Source: Apricaphanius iberus
Lineage: Eukaryota; Chordata; Actinopteri; Cyprinodontiformes; Aphaniidae
Reading direction: 5' to 3'
DNA length: 64,000 nucleotides
NCBI GenBank assembly: GCA_028564705.1
Contig: JAPXFQ010002671.1
Span: 930,001-994,000, forward strand
The notes below the pieces were generated by a model. That model saw only the letters and a list, made by a program, of their open reading frames with translations, was not told the origin of the DNA and made no database searches. Shown here in pieces: positions 1-11,900 of this stretch. The position numbers and the translations under genes are program-made. Each line of letters opens with the position of its first letter. Positions within the stretch are counted from its first letter, which is position 1.

Positions 1-2391
1 ACGGGTGAGTCTAAGCTTGACTCTGAACTGTTGCCATTATTATGAAGAGGATGTAACAATGTACTTGTGAAGTGTTTAATTGGGTTCAAAATGGCAATTA
101 TTTAGTAAGTGTACTATTTTTCTGAGGAACATGCAGTTTATTTAGGCACGCCATTACTTGAGTATAATAGAAAGATTGTTGGAGATCATGTGCCTTATTC
201 TGTGTGGTAAGAAGTGTAATGTTCCCTTTGGCAGGGAAGATTAAAATCCAAGATATCTTGGCCTGCAGTTTTCTGGATGACTTGTTGGAGGTATGGTTGC
301 TTTACTTCCCTGTCACTGTCAAATAGTATCCAGTAGTGGTAAAAAAACAAAACCTAATGAACATTTTCAGAATATTTTCTATCTTTTTCTATGCCAGTTG
401 AGAGATGAGGAGTTGTCTAAAGAAAGCCAGGAGTCCAACTGGTTCTCAGCCCCGTCGGCTCTCAGAGTCTACGGTGAGAAAAATGCGGCCGTGTTTTTGC
501 GCCACTCTTTGTTCAGTTTGTCCTGCTATTTCTTCAATCTAGACATTTTGTCATCTACATATCAACAGGCCAGTACCTGAACCTGGACAAAGATCACAAT
601 GGCATGTTGAGCAAAGAAGAGTTGTCCCGCTACGGCACAGCCACTCTCACTTCGGTCTTCCTGGACAGAGTGTTTCAGGAGTGTCTCACGTACGATGGAG
701 AAATGGTACGACAGTTGGAGGAGAAGTGATTCTTGGTGGAAGCTAGGATGAACCTACCTGAAGATAGAGCCTCATTTGTGTACTTTGATAGTGGACAGCC
801 TTCATTTTAACTTCTCAAGCTATATGTAACAAGCATAAGCATCATTTTAACCGGGGAAATGTCCCCAGCACTAATTATGATCGACGGGTTTGTCCCCACC
901 AAACCTGATGCGGAAATTCTTTACCAGAACCGATCTAACAGCCGCTTGTGCTCCTAACATAGCCGATCCGAACGGACGATTATTTAAATCACTCCGATCC
1001 ACTACCTTATGCGATCATGTTTTCTTTGTGCACAGATGCTGCTGTCGACATTCTTAAAGACTACCAGTCTGCTCCAAATACGTTCAGCGCAGAGTCCTGC
1101 AATGTTGCGGGTTTTTAAGATGGGGGAAAAATACATGGGTCTCGCAGAAGTGTATCTACTGCTCGAGGACGATTACATATTCATGTAATATTTTTGTCTT
1201 TTCTAGACTCGCAAAAATTCCCCCAACTTGGCGCTGAAAGCGAAACATTCCTGCTATCTCTGACACGGACCAGTGCGTCTTATCCACTGATCCAGAAGGA
1301 TTCATTTATTTGATTCAGATGTCACTGTGCAGAAACTAAATATTGTCTACACTCCCTGGGTTTAACTTGATTCTCTGTTCCTCTATTTTATCCTTTAGAT
1401 CTTTTCATCCTCGATCGGTCATGTTCGGTTTGAGAATGTTTTGTGAACTACATTCTCTCAGCAACACACGATCATTTTCCCCCTTTTTTTTTTTTTTAAA
1501 TACTCGTAAAGCCCAGTTTCGTAGCGATTGCTCTCTAACACACGGGATAACACCTCTGCTACTAATTTAAATAAATAATGAAGTCTACAAAGAAGTATTA
1601 TGAATTTTGCTCTACTACATCTTCATGTTGTGGTTCTTAAAGAGAAATCTGACAGTGAATACCTTTACAAAAAACTAAGATCAACCACAAAATCCGTATC
1701 AGTGCGTTTCTTTTTGTTTCTTTTTAATGTTATGTAGCTTGTCTCTACATATTTGCCTCAACTTTATATATGCACCTCTCTTGTTTTTGCAGGACTATAA
1801 GACCTATCTGGACTTTGTTCTGGCCCTGGAAAATCGAAAGGAGCCTGCAGCATTACAGTATATTTTTAAGCTTCTGGACATGGAGAATCAGGGATACCTC
1901 AACGTCTTCTCCCTGAACTATTTTTTTAGGGTAACACCCTTACACAAAAACAGAATTATGTGTGCAGAAATAATAATCCATACTGTTTATTTCAATGGTC
2001 TTCCAAGGTAATCAGAGGTTGTTTTTTTTTTTGTTCCTCTTTAGGCCATTCAGGAGCAGATGAAGATACACAGTCAGGAACCAGTTTCTTTCCAGGATGT
2101 GAAGGTAAAGCAACCACAAAGAGTTTTCGCATGGCTGTAATGATGATTTGCCCAGGGTGATTGATGAACAGTTTCAAACACTGTCTGTATCCTCAGGATG
2201 AAATCTTTGACATGGTGAAGCCTAAGGACCCCTACAAGATCACGCTCCAGGATTTGGTGAACAGCTGCCAGGGAGACACGGTGGTCAGCATCCTGATCGA
2301 CCTGAACGGATTTTGGACCTACGAGAACCGAGAGGTGCTAGTTGCCAACGACAACGACAACAGCAACGCGGTTGACCTTGATGACACATGA
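1..2391 (+). CDS. ppp2r3c: Protein phosphatase 2A regulatory subunit B'' gamma (G5PR), 3' part
   Basis: Only the last exons are in the window; the 5' part lies to the left. Coding exons by GT/AG borders and continuous phase: 1-4 (codon split by a gtgagt donor), 235-290, 398-473, 569-705, 1793-1930, 2045-2104, 2197-2391 with TGA at 2389-2391. The peptide runs GKIKIQDILACSFLDDLLE, then an EF-hand-like loop (DKDHNGMLSKEEL), the segment DYKTYLDFVLALENRKEPA, and ends in NAVDLDDT. This matches my memory of the C-terminal half of vertebrate PPP2R3C almost residue for residue. Family knowledge: a Ca2+-binding B''-type subunit that directs PP2A (and PP5) and has been linked to lymphocyte survival and centrosomal complexes. 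Nothing is broken in the visible part. It converges with fam177a1, as I recall for the human pair. Confidence 0.95.
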
Positions 2392-2504
2392 AGAGGATCC
2401 CGACATATACCGGCCGCAGCGGGACTGCGACTCCTTCTTTATTAGTTAGGAAGACTGTGGGATGGGGACTATAGGAAGAAAGTGGACAGTGTACAAATAC
2501 CTGT

Positions 2505-2510
2505 ATTAAA
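2505..2510 (+). terminator. Probable polyadenylation signal of ppp2r3c
   Basis: ATTAAA, a common variant of AATAAA, lies 114 bp after the ppp2r3c stop codon and is followed by an A/T-rich stretch. No stronger signal is nearer. Cleavage near 2525-2540 is inferred. Confidence 0.45.
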
Positions 2511-2539
2511 AAAATACATAATAATTTTATAAAGTTATT

Positions 2540-5400
2540 CTCAAATAACACTCATGGTTAAGTTGTTTAGTTTCACCAATAGGTTTGCTTATTATTATTA
2601 AAAATACTGGAAATCTTGAGCAGATCTATCTAGTATCTATTTAATAATCAGATGCATTAACCTCAGATTTATTTTGGGTTTTATTAATTCACTCTCATTG
2701 CACATTTTACCAGACACACCGACTGGTACTGGGTCCAACTCTTTTGCTTTAGTTCTTCATGGCATACATTCAAAAAAGTTAGCAGACACATTCCTCTGAG
2801 ATTTTACTTCGTATTGCTATGATGGTATCACCTGGTTGCTGCAGAATTTCAGCTGGATACCCATGATAGGAATCTCCGGTACACCAAATCCCAAAATTGT
2901 TCTATTGGGATTGAGAAGCGGTGTGTGAAGGTCAGTGAAATCATTTTTCATGTTTAAGAAACCACTTTGAGACGGTTTGAGTTTAATAATAGGGTGATTT
3001 ATCCTGCTTGAAGTAGCCGCCAGGAGATGGGTGGTCTGTGGTCTAAATGGATGAAGATGGTCAGTAATATAATACCTGTTGCATATTAATGATGCACAAC
3101 TGGTGTAGAGTATCCAACAAATGGGTTTATGCTTTGCGTTTCATAAATCTGACCCTGCCACTGCTAAAATCAAGTCTGTATTTTCTATCCGTCATTGTAA
3201 GTCTGTGTGAATCATAGTCTTCACTTTTCTGTTATCCGTTTATAGATGGTTTTCTGCCAACCTCGGCTTTAACACGTGGTTATTTAAGATACTGTTGCTT
3301 TTTCATTCTGATTAAGTCTCTCCATTCTGACATCAGAAAGGTGTTTCAGCCACAGGTTGGTTTTTTTTTTTAGAAGATGTTAATATTTCAGTAGATCAGT
3401 AGTTTCTAAACATTCGTCCGTAACAAACAGTCCTGCATTTAAACTCCCCACCTCCTTATTCTGATCCTCAGCTTGTTTTCACATTTAATTGCTGTTGTGT
3501 AGTGCTGTGCTGAACATTGTTCTCCCTTTTTACAGCTAAAGTAGGAGGGAAAAGTTCAAATGGGCATTTGAGTCTGTTAATATCGTTTCTTCCGGTGAAC
3601 TGAAACTCCACCTAGTGTTGTGTCATGGAGTTGTAGTCATGTCTGAACAGGCATTTAATCTAGAGACCAGTTTGGTGGCATTAAGATGGTTTTCAAACCA
3701 AATAACTTCATACCGGCTGTGAAGCATGGTGGTGGAAGCATGATGCAGAGGGCTTTTTTCCCCCCATTCCCACTGTTGCTGGTGCATTGCACTAATGGGA
3801 TAGAATGAGTTGAAGGTTGTATCCAAATTTACCACAAATCAAGTTTGGATCATTGGAACATTTGGGTGTTCAAACCTGACCTCAAATGTTGAACTCAGTT
3901 GCTCAAAAGCAGTGCTGATACCAGAAAAGCATCCGATTTAAATGACGAGAATGGACAAATATGCATTCAGAATTCAACCACAAGATGATCGATGGCTGTA
4001 AAGTGCAGTCAAGGTTCAACAAACCAAGAGACAATCATCCAAGTGTCAGGAGGGAATGTACATATTTAATATTAAAGCCCGTACTGTATGTCTTCTTTTA
4101 ACAATGTTTGAATGAGAGAAAAGTTCACATAACATCAGATCATAATCATTTTGCTGATGAACTGATGTAAACAAAAAATAAAAATAACAGCGACCCCTTC
4201 TGTGATTTATAATGTATTAAACTGAAAACATAAATACAAATGCAGGGAATCGATTCCTGTAGAATTTAGCTGGTTTCTTCTTTTTCTTCACACACAAAGA
4301 CATCAACTTGCTTTTTTATTTTTATGAAAGACATTGTTTCTGTGGAAGCAACACACGACTCCACTTAGCTCTCCTGAGGGATCTGAAGCAGGCCAACATA
4401 GTCATATCAGTGGATCACGATAAGAAGCTTAAGACGGCCACAGCAAGGACATTTATAAGCTATATACATTAGCTCTGTAGACTTAACAATAAATGATTCT
4501 GTGCAGATTTAAAGAGCTCATGGATTAACACGCTGGAGCGTAAATATTAGTTTTTCTTGCCGCTTCTTGTCGCAAGCTTTTAACTGCAAAAACATTGGTA
4601 ATGTATAAACATGAACAGAGATGAAATACTTCCCTTTTTTGGGGTTGAAAAACATACTTTTGATACTAAAGCTCAAACAATCGATCAGCCTTTAATTTCA
4701 TTTTTACAACATTCTTATAAGGCAAATCGAATGGTATTAATCACAGTTAAAAAGTCGTCGGCACACTGAGACTTTCAGGAGTAATTGCTCTTTTGGCACC
4801 TTTGAAATGTTGGAAAACAAGACTCCATGTGTTTTCTACAAACTACATAACCACTAGTTATGTCAGGAAGACCCAATGCTCTAATGGGAGAACTAGGATC
4901 TTGTCATTAATGTGGATACTTTGACAAAAAGGACACATCTGAACTTGGTAACAGATTATAAAACACTCCATCCTGGGATATTTTTTATTTTCTTACTGAG
5001 CAGGGTTCAAAAAAACTTTCCTGGGAAACAAGACAAGGAACCTGAAGTTGTTAATCAAGCTGCTAAGTTCATCAGTCATTAAATCTGGTCTAGTATATAT
5101 TATATATATGTCCTGGTCCCTCTGTTCTGCTTCATCTCATTATAACGGATTAAAAATACCTGGGATTAATGCACAGATCAACAACCCAGCGTTTACTTCA
5201 CTGTCTCAACCAAGAGCTCATATCCAGGCTGATTTTTGGCTTTGCATAGATTACAATCAACACTCAAAGTTACATTCACAGGTATGATGTGTGGAGTGGA
5301 GCCACTTCCACTGTTATAATGAAATTACTCTGTTACAAACATCAAAAAATAAACATAAAAAGTTAGCGTGTGGAGCTGAGTAAGTTCAGGTTGTTAACAA
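2540..5400. other. Intergenic DNA between two convergent genes
   Basis: No coding exon was recognised. The right-hand part probably carries the 3' UTR of fam177a1 (minus strand); a TTTATT at 4984-4989 is a possible AATAAA on that strand. One short Tc1-like relic lies near 3650-3760. The remaining open frames are short and lack splice-compatible homology. Confidence 0.5.
3650..3765 (+). mobile_element. Tc1-like transposase relic (short)
   Basis: The + strand reads a decayed Tc1-type stretch in which VKHGGGSMM is clear (about 3718-3744). It corresponds to the conserved VKHGGGS block before the central part of Tc1 transposases. Flanking DNA is too diverged to set ends or see inverted repeats. 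Confidence 0.5.
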
Positions 5401-5436
5401 ACAATTTGAAAAGTCAGTTTTGTTTTCCTTCTTTTT

Positions 5437-6852
5437 TCAGGAGGGGAGAGGAGATGGGACTCTGTTTGGATCGGGATTCCTGAGCGAAGACTCCGGTTCC
5501 AGCTCAAAGGTCACATTCACAAAGGAGGCTCCAGACCCTTCTGGCTGCTCCTTCACCGCAGCAGGATTTTCCTGCTCGCCTCGCCGCTGTGCTGCAAACG
5601 AGTGCTCAGCCTCCTCGGCCAGACGGTCCTCCTCTTCTTCCTCCTCCTCCTGCAGGAAGACAAGGTTGTGTTACATTTTTAAGAGGCGACTTTCCTCTAA
5701 TGTGGCCGACGTGATCACGGTGCCTGCATCATACCTCCTTCTTTATGCGATAGTACTCATCAATAGCATACTGGTACTTTGGGGTGGTGATGCCGAACAG
5801 AGAGGCCAATCTCTCCCCCATGTAGTCGCACACTTAAACAAAGATGCAACAGAAAAGCTTTTAGAAGATTTTCATGAAGAAAATAAATGTTCAAAGAGTG
5901 AAAACCAATTAAGGGCGTTACCTGAGACAGTGGATGTTGCCACTCTCCACATGTGAAACCAGAAATAAGGACCCCAGGTCAGTCTGGACTGCAGCACATA
6001 CACAGGGAAATATGTTCAATGACTCTGCATGATTGTTTTACACAGAGAATTTTAGTCTGACCATTTGGAAAACTTACATTTGTCACTGCTAAAGAAAATG
6101 GTACATGTAGCAGTATTCAAGCATATTAAAAGGTAAGATGAATGGAAGGAAGCAACATCAGCAAAGCTCATTCAAGGGTTTGGTTGAGATCCACAACATG
6201 TGGACAATAGCTGGAGTCTGCGCTTCAAGAGCCACCATAATATAAATATGTACAATAAAAATTCCTGTCAAACTGTCTTACTGATACTTTTTAATAGACT
6301 CCACAACATATTTTTTTAATTTTTAAATAGTCATGTTCCGATTTTGTAGAAGCAAAGGTTCAAATAAAACTTTTTTTTTTTAATAAAAAAAAGCCTGAGT
6401 AGTGTTTACAGTAAAACGGAGCCTTCTGGCCCTACCGTGTCAACTGCAACGACCTCCTGCTTCACGTGGTTCTCCTCCTCCTCCTCCTCTTCATCAGTGC
6501 TGTACTCCTCCATAGTGTCCCCGTTGGCGAAGTGAATGATCCTCCGGGGAACCTTCACCTTCCCTGCTCTACACTCAGCGATCTCCACTGTCTCAAATTC
6601 TGTGGGTCCTTCTGTATGCTGATATAGCAAAGAAGAGAACAAAATATATATATATATATTTTTTTTTAAGGAATCATCATCGTCATCATCATCAAATGTT
6701 TGCTGTGTTCGTTTGTTTCAGCCGTTAGCTTCTCTGCTAAGGAAGTAGTGCCAAAAATCTATAAGAAAAAGTCCTTATTCTATCTGAAACACATATTAAA
6801 CCGAAATAAATATTTTTTTATCTCGATATAAACTTACCACTTCTGCTTCCAT
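5437..6852 (-). CDS. fam177a1: FAM177A1-like protein, complete
   Basis: Minus-strand coding exons: 6838-6852 (ATG at 6850-6852), 6436-6618, 5922-5988, 5735-5832, 5437-5649 (TGA at 5437-5439). They total 576 nt, encoding 191 aa with phases that close. The protein starts MEAEVHTEGPTEFETVEI. It has the family signature VPRRIIHFANGDTMEEYSTDE, an acidic run, LTWGPYFWF, then VCDYMGERLASLFGITTPKYQYAIDEYY and a Glu-rich stretch, and closes with a SFVNVTFELE motif. This order matches vertebrate FAM177A1. Its biochemical function is poorly defined; work on the human protein places it at the Golgi and links its loss to a neurodevelopmental disorder. A serine-rich open frame on the + strand at 5420-5956 is only the antisense of exons 3 to 5. 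Confidence 0.95.
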
Positions 6853-6944
6853 ATTCTGCCCAAGTGTAACGCTGGCATTAGTCACGAAAAGGAAGAAATC
6901 TGCTATCCGACTCCTTCCAACGCACTACTACAAACGTTTGAGCT

Positions 6945-6952
6945 GCTTCCGG
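6945..6952 (-). promoter_or_regulatory. ETS-like site upstream of fam177a1
   Basis: On the minus strand the bases read CCGGAAGC, about 95 bp upstream of the fam177a1 ATG. This fits an ETS-family core (GGAA) common in TATA-less housekeeping promoters. Function is inferred from position and sequence only. Confidence 0.35.
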
Positions 6953-6999
6953 TCTCCTTCAAAGCAAAACGAAGATTAGAGTAAAATTTTTAATCGTTT

Positions 7000-7009
7000 G
7001 ATATATATA

Positions 7010-7089
<80 letters not shown>
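7000..7089. repeat. AT dinucleotide microsatellite
   Basis: About 90 bp of nearly pure (AT)n with one small interruption near 7016. It lies about 150 bp upstream of the fam177a1 start codon. Open frames read across it are artefacts. Confidence 0.97.
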
Positions 7090-7091
<2 letters not shown>

Positions 7092-7094
7092 TGA

Positions 7095-7400
7095 AGTGGC
7101 TGATCTCAAGAAATCCTACTAACGGCTGGAGAAGGCTGGCCTATAGGGCATCACAGAGGCACTATACTCACACAACACCACACCAACACCCCCCAACAAA
7201 CCCAAACCAAAACCACAACACCACAAAAACACAAAAAAACAAACAACAAACACAAACCAAAAACCAAAGCTGGCATAGTATACAGAGACATATGTGCTGG
7301 AAACCCCAAGGTCAAAGTGGGAAACACCTCCAAATGTGTTGGAGCATGACCGAGCAAAGATCTTGTGGGACTTCCAGATTCAGATGGAATCTCAAACAAT
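7095..7400 (+). mobile_element. Non-LTR retrotransposon fragment (RT C-terminal region), decayed
   Basis: Conceptual + strand pieces match the C-terminal part of a LINE protein common in fish: RLEKAGL then ITEAL at 7122-7165, AGIVYRDIC at about 7268-7296, and WETPPN with AKILWDFQIQ at 7318-7390. The frame changes between pieces and a stop follows AGL. The middle (about 7165-7265), where zinc-finger-like residues would be expected, is replaced by a CA-rich low-complexity tract. The fragment lies between divergent fam177a1 and ttc7b. Confidence 0.7.
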
Positions 7401-7409
7401 TAAAATTTT

Positions 7410-8280
7410 TAATCTAATTAATCACAATTAATTCACATGCCTAAATATGACTAATGACTAAAAAAATACTAACATTTTTGGTGTAAAAGAACAGATCCCG
7501 ATGATGTTGCTCTGTCTTAAAATGAAATAAAGGAGAGCTCAATACAATTTTTGTTTTGAACTCAACGATCACATTCCCACTTGGCCCTTTTAACCTTTAG
7601 GCAAAGTAACCAGCTAACATTTCCTTAAAAGGTACATTTCTAAGCGCTGCTTGCTGAGCCATAACAAAGATCTATTTTTGAGTTTTTTCATAGTGGTAGC
7701 GCAAGAAAAATATTGTTCATACGTTTTTGGTGTTCCTCAGCATACAATGGTTAAAATCACCAAGGAGAAACTTTGGAGCATCAGAGTGACGTCCTCGATC
7801 AGGTATGCTGCCAAAGTGGCGTTGGCGTCTGATAATCAGCGTTGGTAATGTAAAGCTGACCGTTTTTATTAATGTTGGACAAACCTGAGCATCTTCTTCA
7901 TAGTAGTATCCAATAACAACTGTTTTGAGCCAGAGGCTTCAACAGTTTTGCTGGAACACAGACTACTACTGTAGTTTAAGAAACACTGAGCTGTCTATTT
8001 CAGGTATTGATTCAGGGTGAGATCCCTCTGTTCGCCATGGGAGTACCTGCCAGAGTTCCACTGAAGGCCACTCAAAGTATGAGAAGATATGGGTCGAGAG
8101 AAAAAGGCTGTTATAGTTTTTCTGTTTTTTATTATTTCCATACAGCTGCTGATACAGGTTAGGGTAGTATACATGTGAGGAGGGTGATGAATGTATGTGT
8201 GGCCTCCTATAAAAAAAATAACAAATACAACTAAGGTGGAGTCTAGTTAAAATATATGAATAAACACAACATTTGGTTAT
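7410..8280. other. Intergenic DNA, nothing recognised
   Basis: No exon, RNA gene or clear repeat was recognised between the LINE fragment and the next repeat. The short open frames have no recognisable content. Confidence 0.4.
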
Positions 8281-8284
8281 CATT

Positions 8285-8445
8285 TTGATGAAATTTGGGG
8301 AGACCATCTGTGGCTACACTGGAACTTGCCATCACCACTGTGTGAATGTGTGCATGAATAAGTGAATGACTGAATGTAGTGTAAAGCGCTTTGGGCTCCA
8401 TAGGGACTGAATAAAGTGCTTTACAAGTACAGACCATTTACCATA
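8285..8445 (+). repeat. LINE-type 3' tail, common teleost repeat
   Basis: The stretch has the recurrent fish pattern of a GTGTGAATG/GAATGACTGAATG track, then GTAAAGCGCTTTGGGCTCC, and ends near ACAGACCATTTACCAT. I recognise this as the 3' tail of an L2-like LINE. No coding part is attached. Family assignment is from memory. Confidence 0.5.
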
Positions 8446-8796
8446 TTACCAATCTGTGTTAAACATCACATAAATCAAATGTAATATAGACATAAAAATC
8501 AAATATTACAACTTACCATTTTTAGTTTTTCCATTTTCTTTAGAATATTAATAAGGTACTTATTGAGCTAGATACAACACATGCATAGCAAATTAGTGGA
8601 GGAGGCCCAGAAAATTACTTTCCTTCAACATACTGAGGAATACCTTTTCACCAGTCTATCTTTAATGCATTACATATTCATAAATGTGATCGTTTAAATA
8701 CAATTATAGTAGATATGTTTTTAATCGAGTCAGCAAAAACCCTGAAGTGTAGCAGTACCGTCTCTTGGCCGCTAGGTTTCACTGTTTCGCCTCCTC

Positions 8797-8814
8797 ACTT
8801 CCTTCCCCGGAAGT
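8797..8814. promoter_or_regulatory. Inverted pair of ETS-type sites, ttc7b promoter
   Basis: ACTTCC (8797-8802) and CCGGAAGT (8807-8814) form an inverted pair about 95-110 bp upstream of the ttc7b ATG, in a local G+C-richer stretch without a clear TATA box. Paired ETS/GABP sites are typical of TATA-less vertebrate promoters. No initiator could be fixed. Confidence 0.45.
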
Positions 8815-8908
8815 TTTTGGGTGTTGTGTTTAGGTGTGAGCTTGACGGTTGGGAGAGAGGGATCCTGTTGTGTTTTTGGTCGAGTCCAGTCCCCCTCAGT
8901 CACGAAAC

Positions 8909-11900
8909 ATGACGGCGAGGAAGTCTGGATCGCGACTGGAGACCGAGATAGAGCGCTGCCGCTCGGAGGGCCAGTGGGACAAGATACCGGAGCTGGTCCG
9001 GCAGCTGCCGGCGAAACTTATATCCAACGGTAGGAAGCTGTTTCCCGCAGTGGTAGCATTATTCATCAGGCCTCTATTCCCCCCGGCCTGGGTCTTTCCT
9101 ACTTCCCGACAGCAACATATCATAACACAGAAGGTTTAGCATCCCGCTTTGAGCTAGTTCAGAGCCAGGAAAATAGATCAAACTAAAGAAAATGTACCCG
9201 AATTGATGTTTTCACTTTTGGGTGATTTACACTACCACACCTTGAAATTAAGGGTATGACCTGGTCTGGGTCACACTTCTCCCATTCATACGTGTTCCTC
9301 TTTATCTTGTTTCTGCTTATCTTGTGTGACAGGCTAATCATGTATGACAAGAAAGCTTCAGTTAAATAAAATAAACAATGTTTTTTTTCTCTCCTGATCG
9401 ACTTCCGTAAATCTATGGATTTTGGATGCTAGCAGTTAACATTTTTGGGTTTGTTTTCACTTTTGTTTATCAACTTTTTGGGGGTTTAATTAGAGCCGAA
9501 CAACCACGAATTAGGAACCAATTGGGTCTGTGTCTTAAGCTTTATCCTATAAAGCGACGTCGTTGGCCGAAACAAAAAATACGTTTTCTTTAACCTAGTT
9601 CTGCATGCTAACTGATAAGGAAGAGTTGTATTGACGTATATTTGGTTATTTGTTATATTTGTTTTAATACCGATACTGTTGTATACAAAGCATGTGTTCA
9701 GGATGCTCAGAATGTACGAAAACCTATGGAACTGCGTAAAACAAAAAACAAAAAACCCAAACACATTTGCACCTTTGGGGAAAGTACTTTGGAGCCATTT
9801 CTACACAAATGTTGACATAGTCGTATGTGAATGTATGTTTATAGATGCTTGAAGCCCAGTTCCTACTAAAAGTCATGTTTTTCCTTGCAGATTGCTAGAG
9901 GAAATCTAAGCAAATATTAATCTAGGTATACGGGTATATTTAGGTGTAGTGTTTTTCATCACCTGAAGGTCAGTTCTAGTATAAGCTTCCATAGGCTAAA
10001 GCTCAACATTTCAAATAGCATCTGCTGAAGTAAGAAGCCAACAAAAGAGTCATATTGTTCCAGGACTTAGCATATAACTTGCGTGTAAAATAAAGACCTA
10101 AAAAGGACTGAAAACTATTACTTTGGGTATTTTCTCTTCTTAAATATAAGAATGTGTGCATATTCTTGCATCAAATGTGCCATCTTTGAGACTAAACCCT
10201 AGTTCTTTTGATACAGTTTCTGTCATGGCAGTTAAATCTAACTTTTTTTTGTTTTTTGAGTTTGGGTGCTCTTATGAAAATAAACTTAATCTACTGGAGC
10301 TTTAAACTCTGATCAGTGACTGGGATCAGTGCTTGGATTAGGGGTTCTTTCAGCTTCTCTTGATACCTAATACTTCCTGGTATGTGTACCCTCCTGTGTT
10401 ACTTGTTGACGCTTAGAATATTTTGCAATTTTCTTTTTATCCTATGAAAGTGGAGGAGGGAGGCATGCCAGATATGGGGCACATTTATTTCAAAAGGTAT
10501 CATTCTTTTGTGTGTGTTTTTGTTTCTGGTATTGTATTTGGTGCTTAGACTAGATTCCTTTTCCCGCCACTAATAACAATAACAACACTGCTCTAAAAAT
10601 AATGTTTCCTTCTGTGTCTAGATGACTTAGGCGAGTTGCTGTTGGGAGAATGCAAACTCCAGACATACTTGAAAGAAAATCCCATCAAGCAGGGTTCGAG
10701 TCCCCGAGGCCCACGGCCCAAACTGGTGGAGGTCAGAAAGCACCTCACTGCTGCTCTGGACCGAGGAAACCTCAAGGTAAACCCTGAAAAGAGTTTCAGA
10801 TACGTTAACCTCTGAATGATTTCCTGCACAAAACTAATTCTTTCAATCTGAAATCTCCTCCAGGCTGATTACCTCCAGGAAGCCAGCCTACTGATGGCTA
10901 AAATCTCTTACATAGAGGGAGAATACAAAGAAGCATTAGGTAACCTTTTTTTGTCTGTTTTAAATATTGTGGTTTATAAATTTTAAGAATGAATAATTTT
11001 TTTATTTTTTTTTTTGAAAAATTCTAAGGATTGAACTTTTGCATCTGCCAGGTCCTGTTGCAGATTTTTGCTCTATTTTTCCCTTTTTTCTCAGCATTTT
11101 AGCATCTGTCATCATATTTGTACACCAAAAAGCCCATCCAGAGCAGCTGAAAAACTGTTCAGGGATCATAAACAGTGTCCAAGTCAAATATCAAAGTTAA
11201 CGATAAAAATATTGCACATATTTTATTTTACAGAGGTCAGATTTTCAACATGAAACTAATAAAATAGAGCACATCGCCCCAGTTCTAAAATCCGTACACT
11301 GGCTCTCTGTTTGCTCAGGGAATAGGCTTCAAAATACTTTTATTAGTTTATAAATCAGCAACAAAATATATTAAAGATATGTTTTTGTCCTCTGGTTCAG
11401 GTCTTCCCTGCATCCCCAGAATCAGAACCAAACAAACATGGAGACGCAGCATTCAGTTTTTATGGTCATTTAATCTGAAACAAACTTCCATAAAACTACA
11501 GAACGATGAAACACTGAGTTCTTTTTGTATCAAGGCTAAAAACCCGTCTGTTTAGAGTTACTTTCAATCTGTAATAACTGGAACATCATAACTTTTAGTT
11601 TGTTTCTCACCTTTTCATTGCTTTCTTTTATTTTGACACTGCAATGTAATGATTTTGCTTGATGTGTCTATTAGATTTTTTTAACCCTGTAAAGCACTTT
11701 GTGTTGCCTTGTTGCGGAGAGTGTACTATACAAATGAACTAGCCTGGCGAAGGGGTTCATGTTTTTAGAAAAATAATATTTTTAATAGAAAAATGGATGG
11801 ATCTATTAATGGAGGGAAAAGATGGATGATTAAATTGATAAGGGGAAAATGGATAGCTATAACGATGGGAGGATGAAGAATTGAAAAAGTGAGGAGAAGA

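Noticed and set aside
5420..5956. 178-codon Ser-rich + strand frame
   Set aside because: It is antisense to fam177a1 exons 3 to 5. The minus strand gives a family match with splice sites in phase.
6998..7417. 139-codon frame beginning with Ile/Tyr repeats
   Set aside because: It is read across the AT microsatellite and the CA-rich tract and has no protein-like content.
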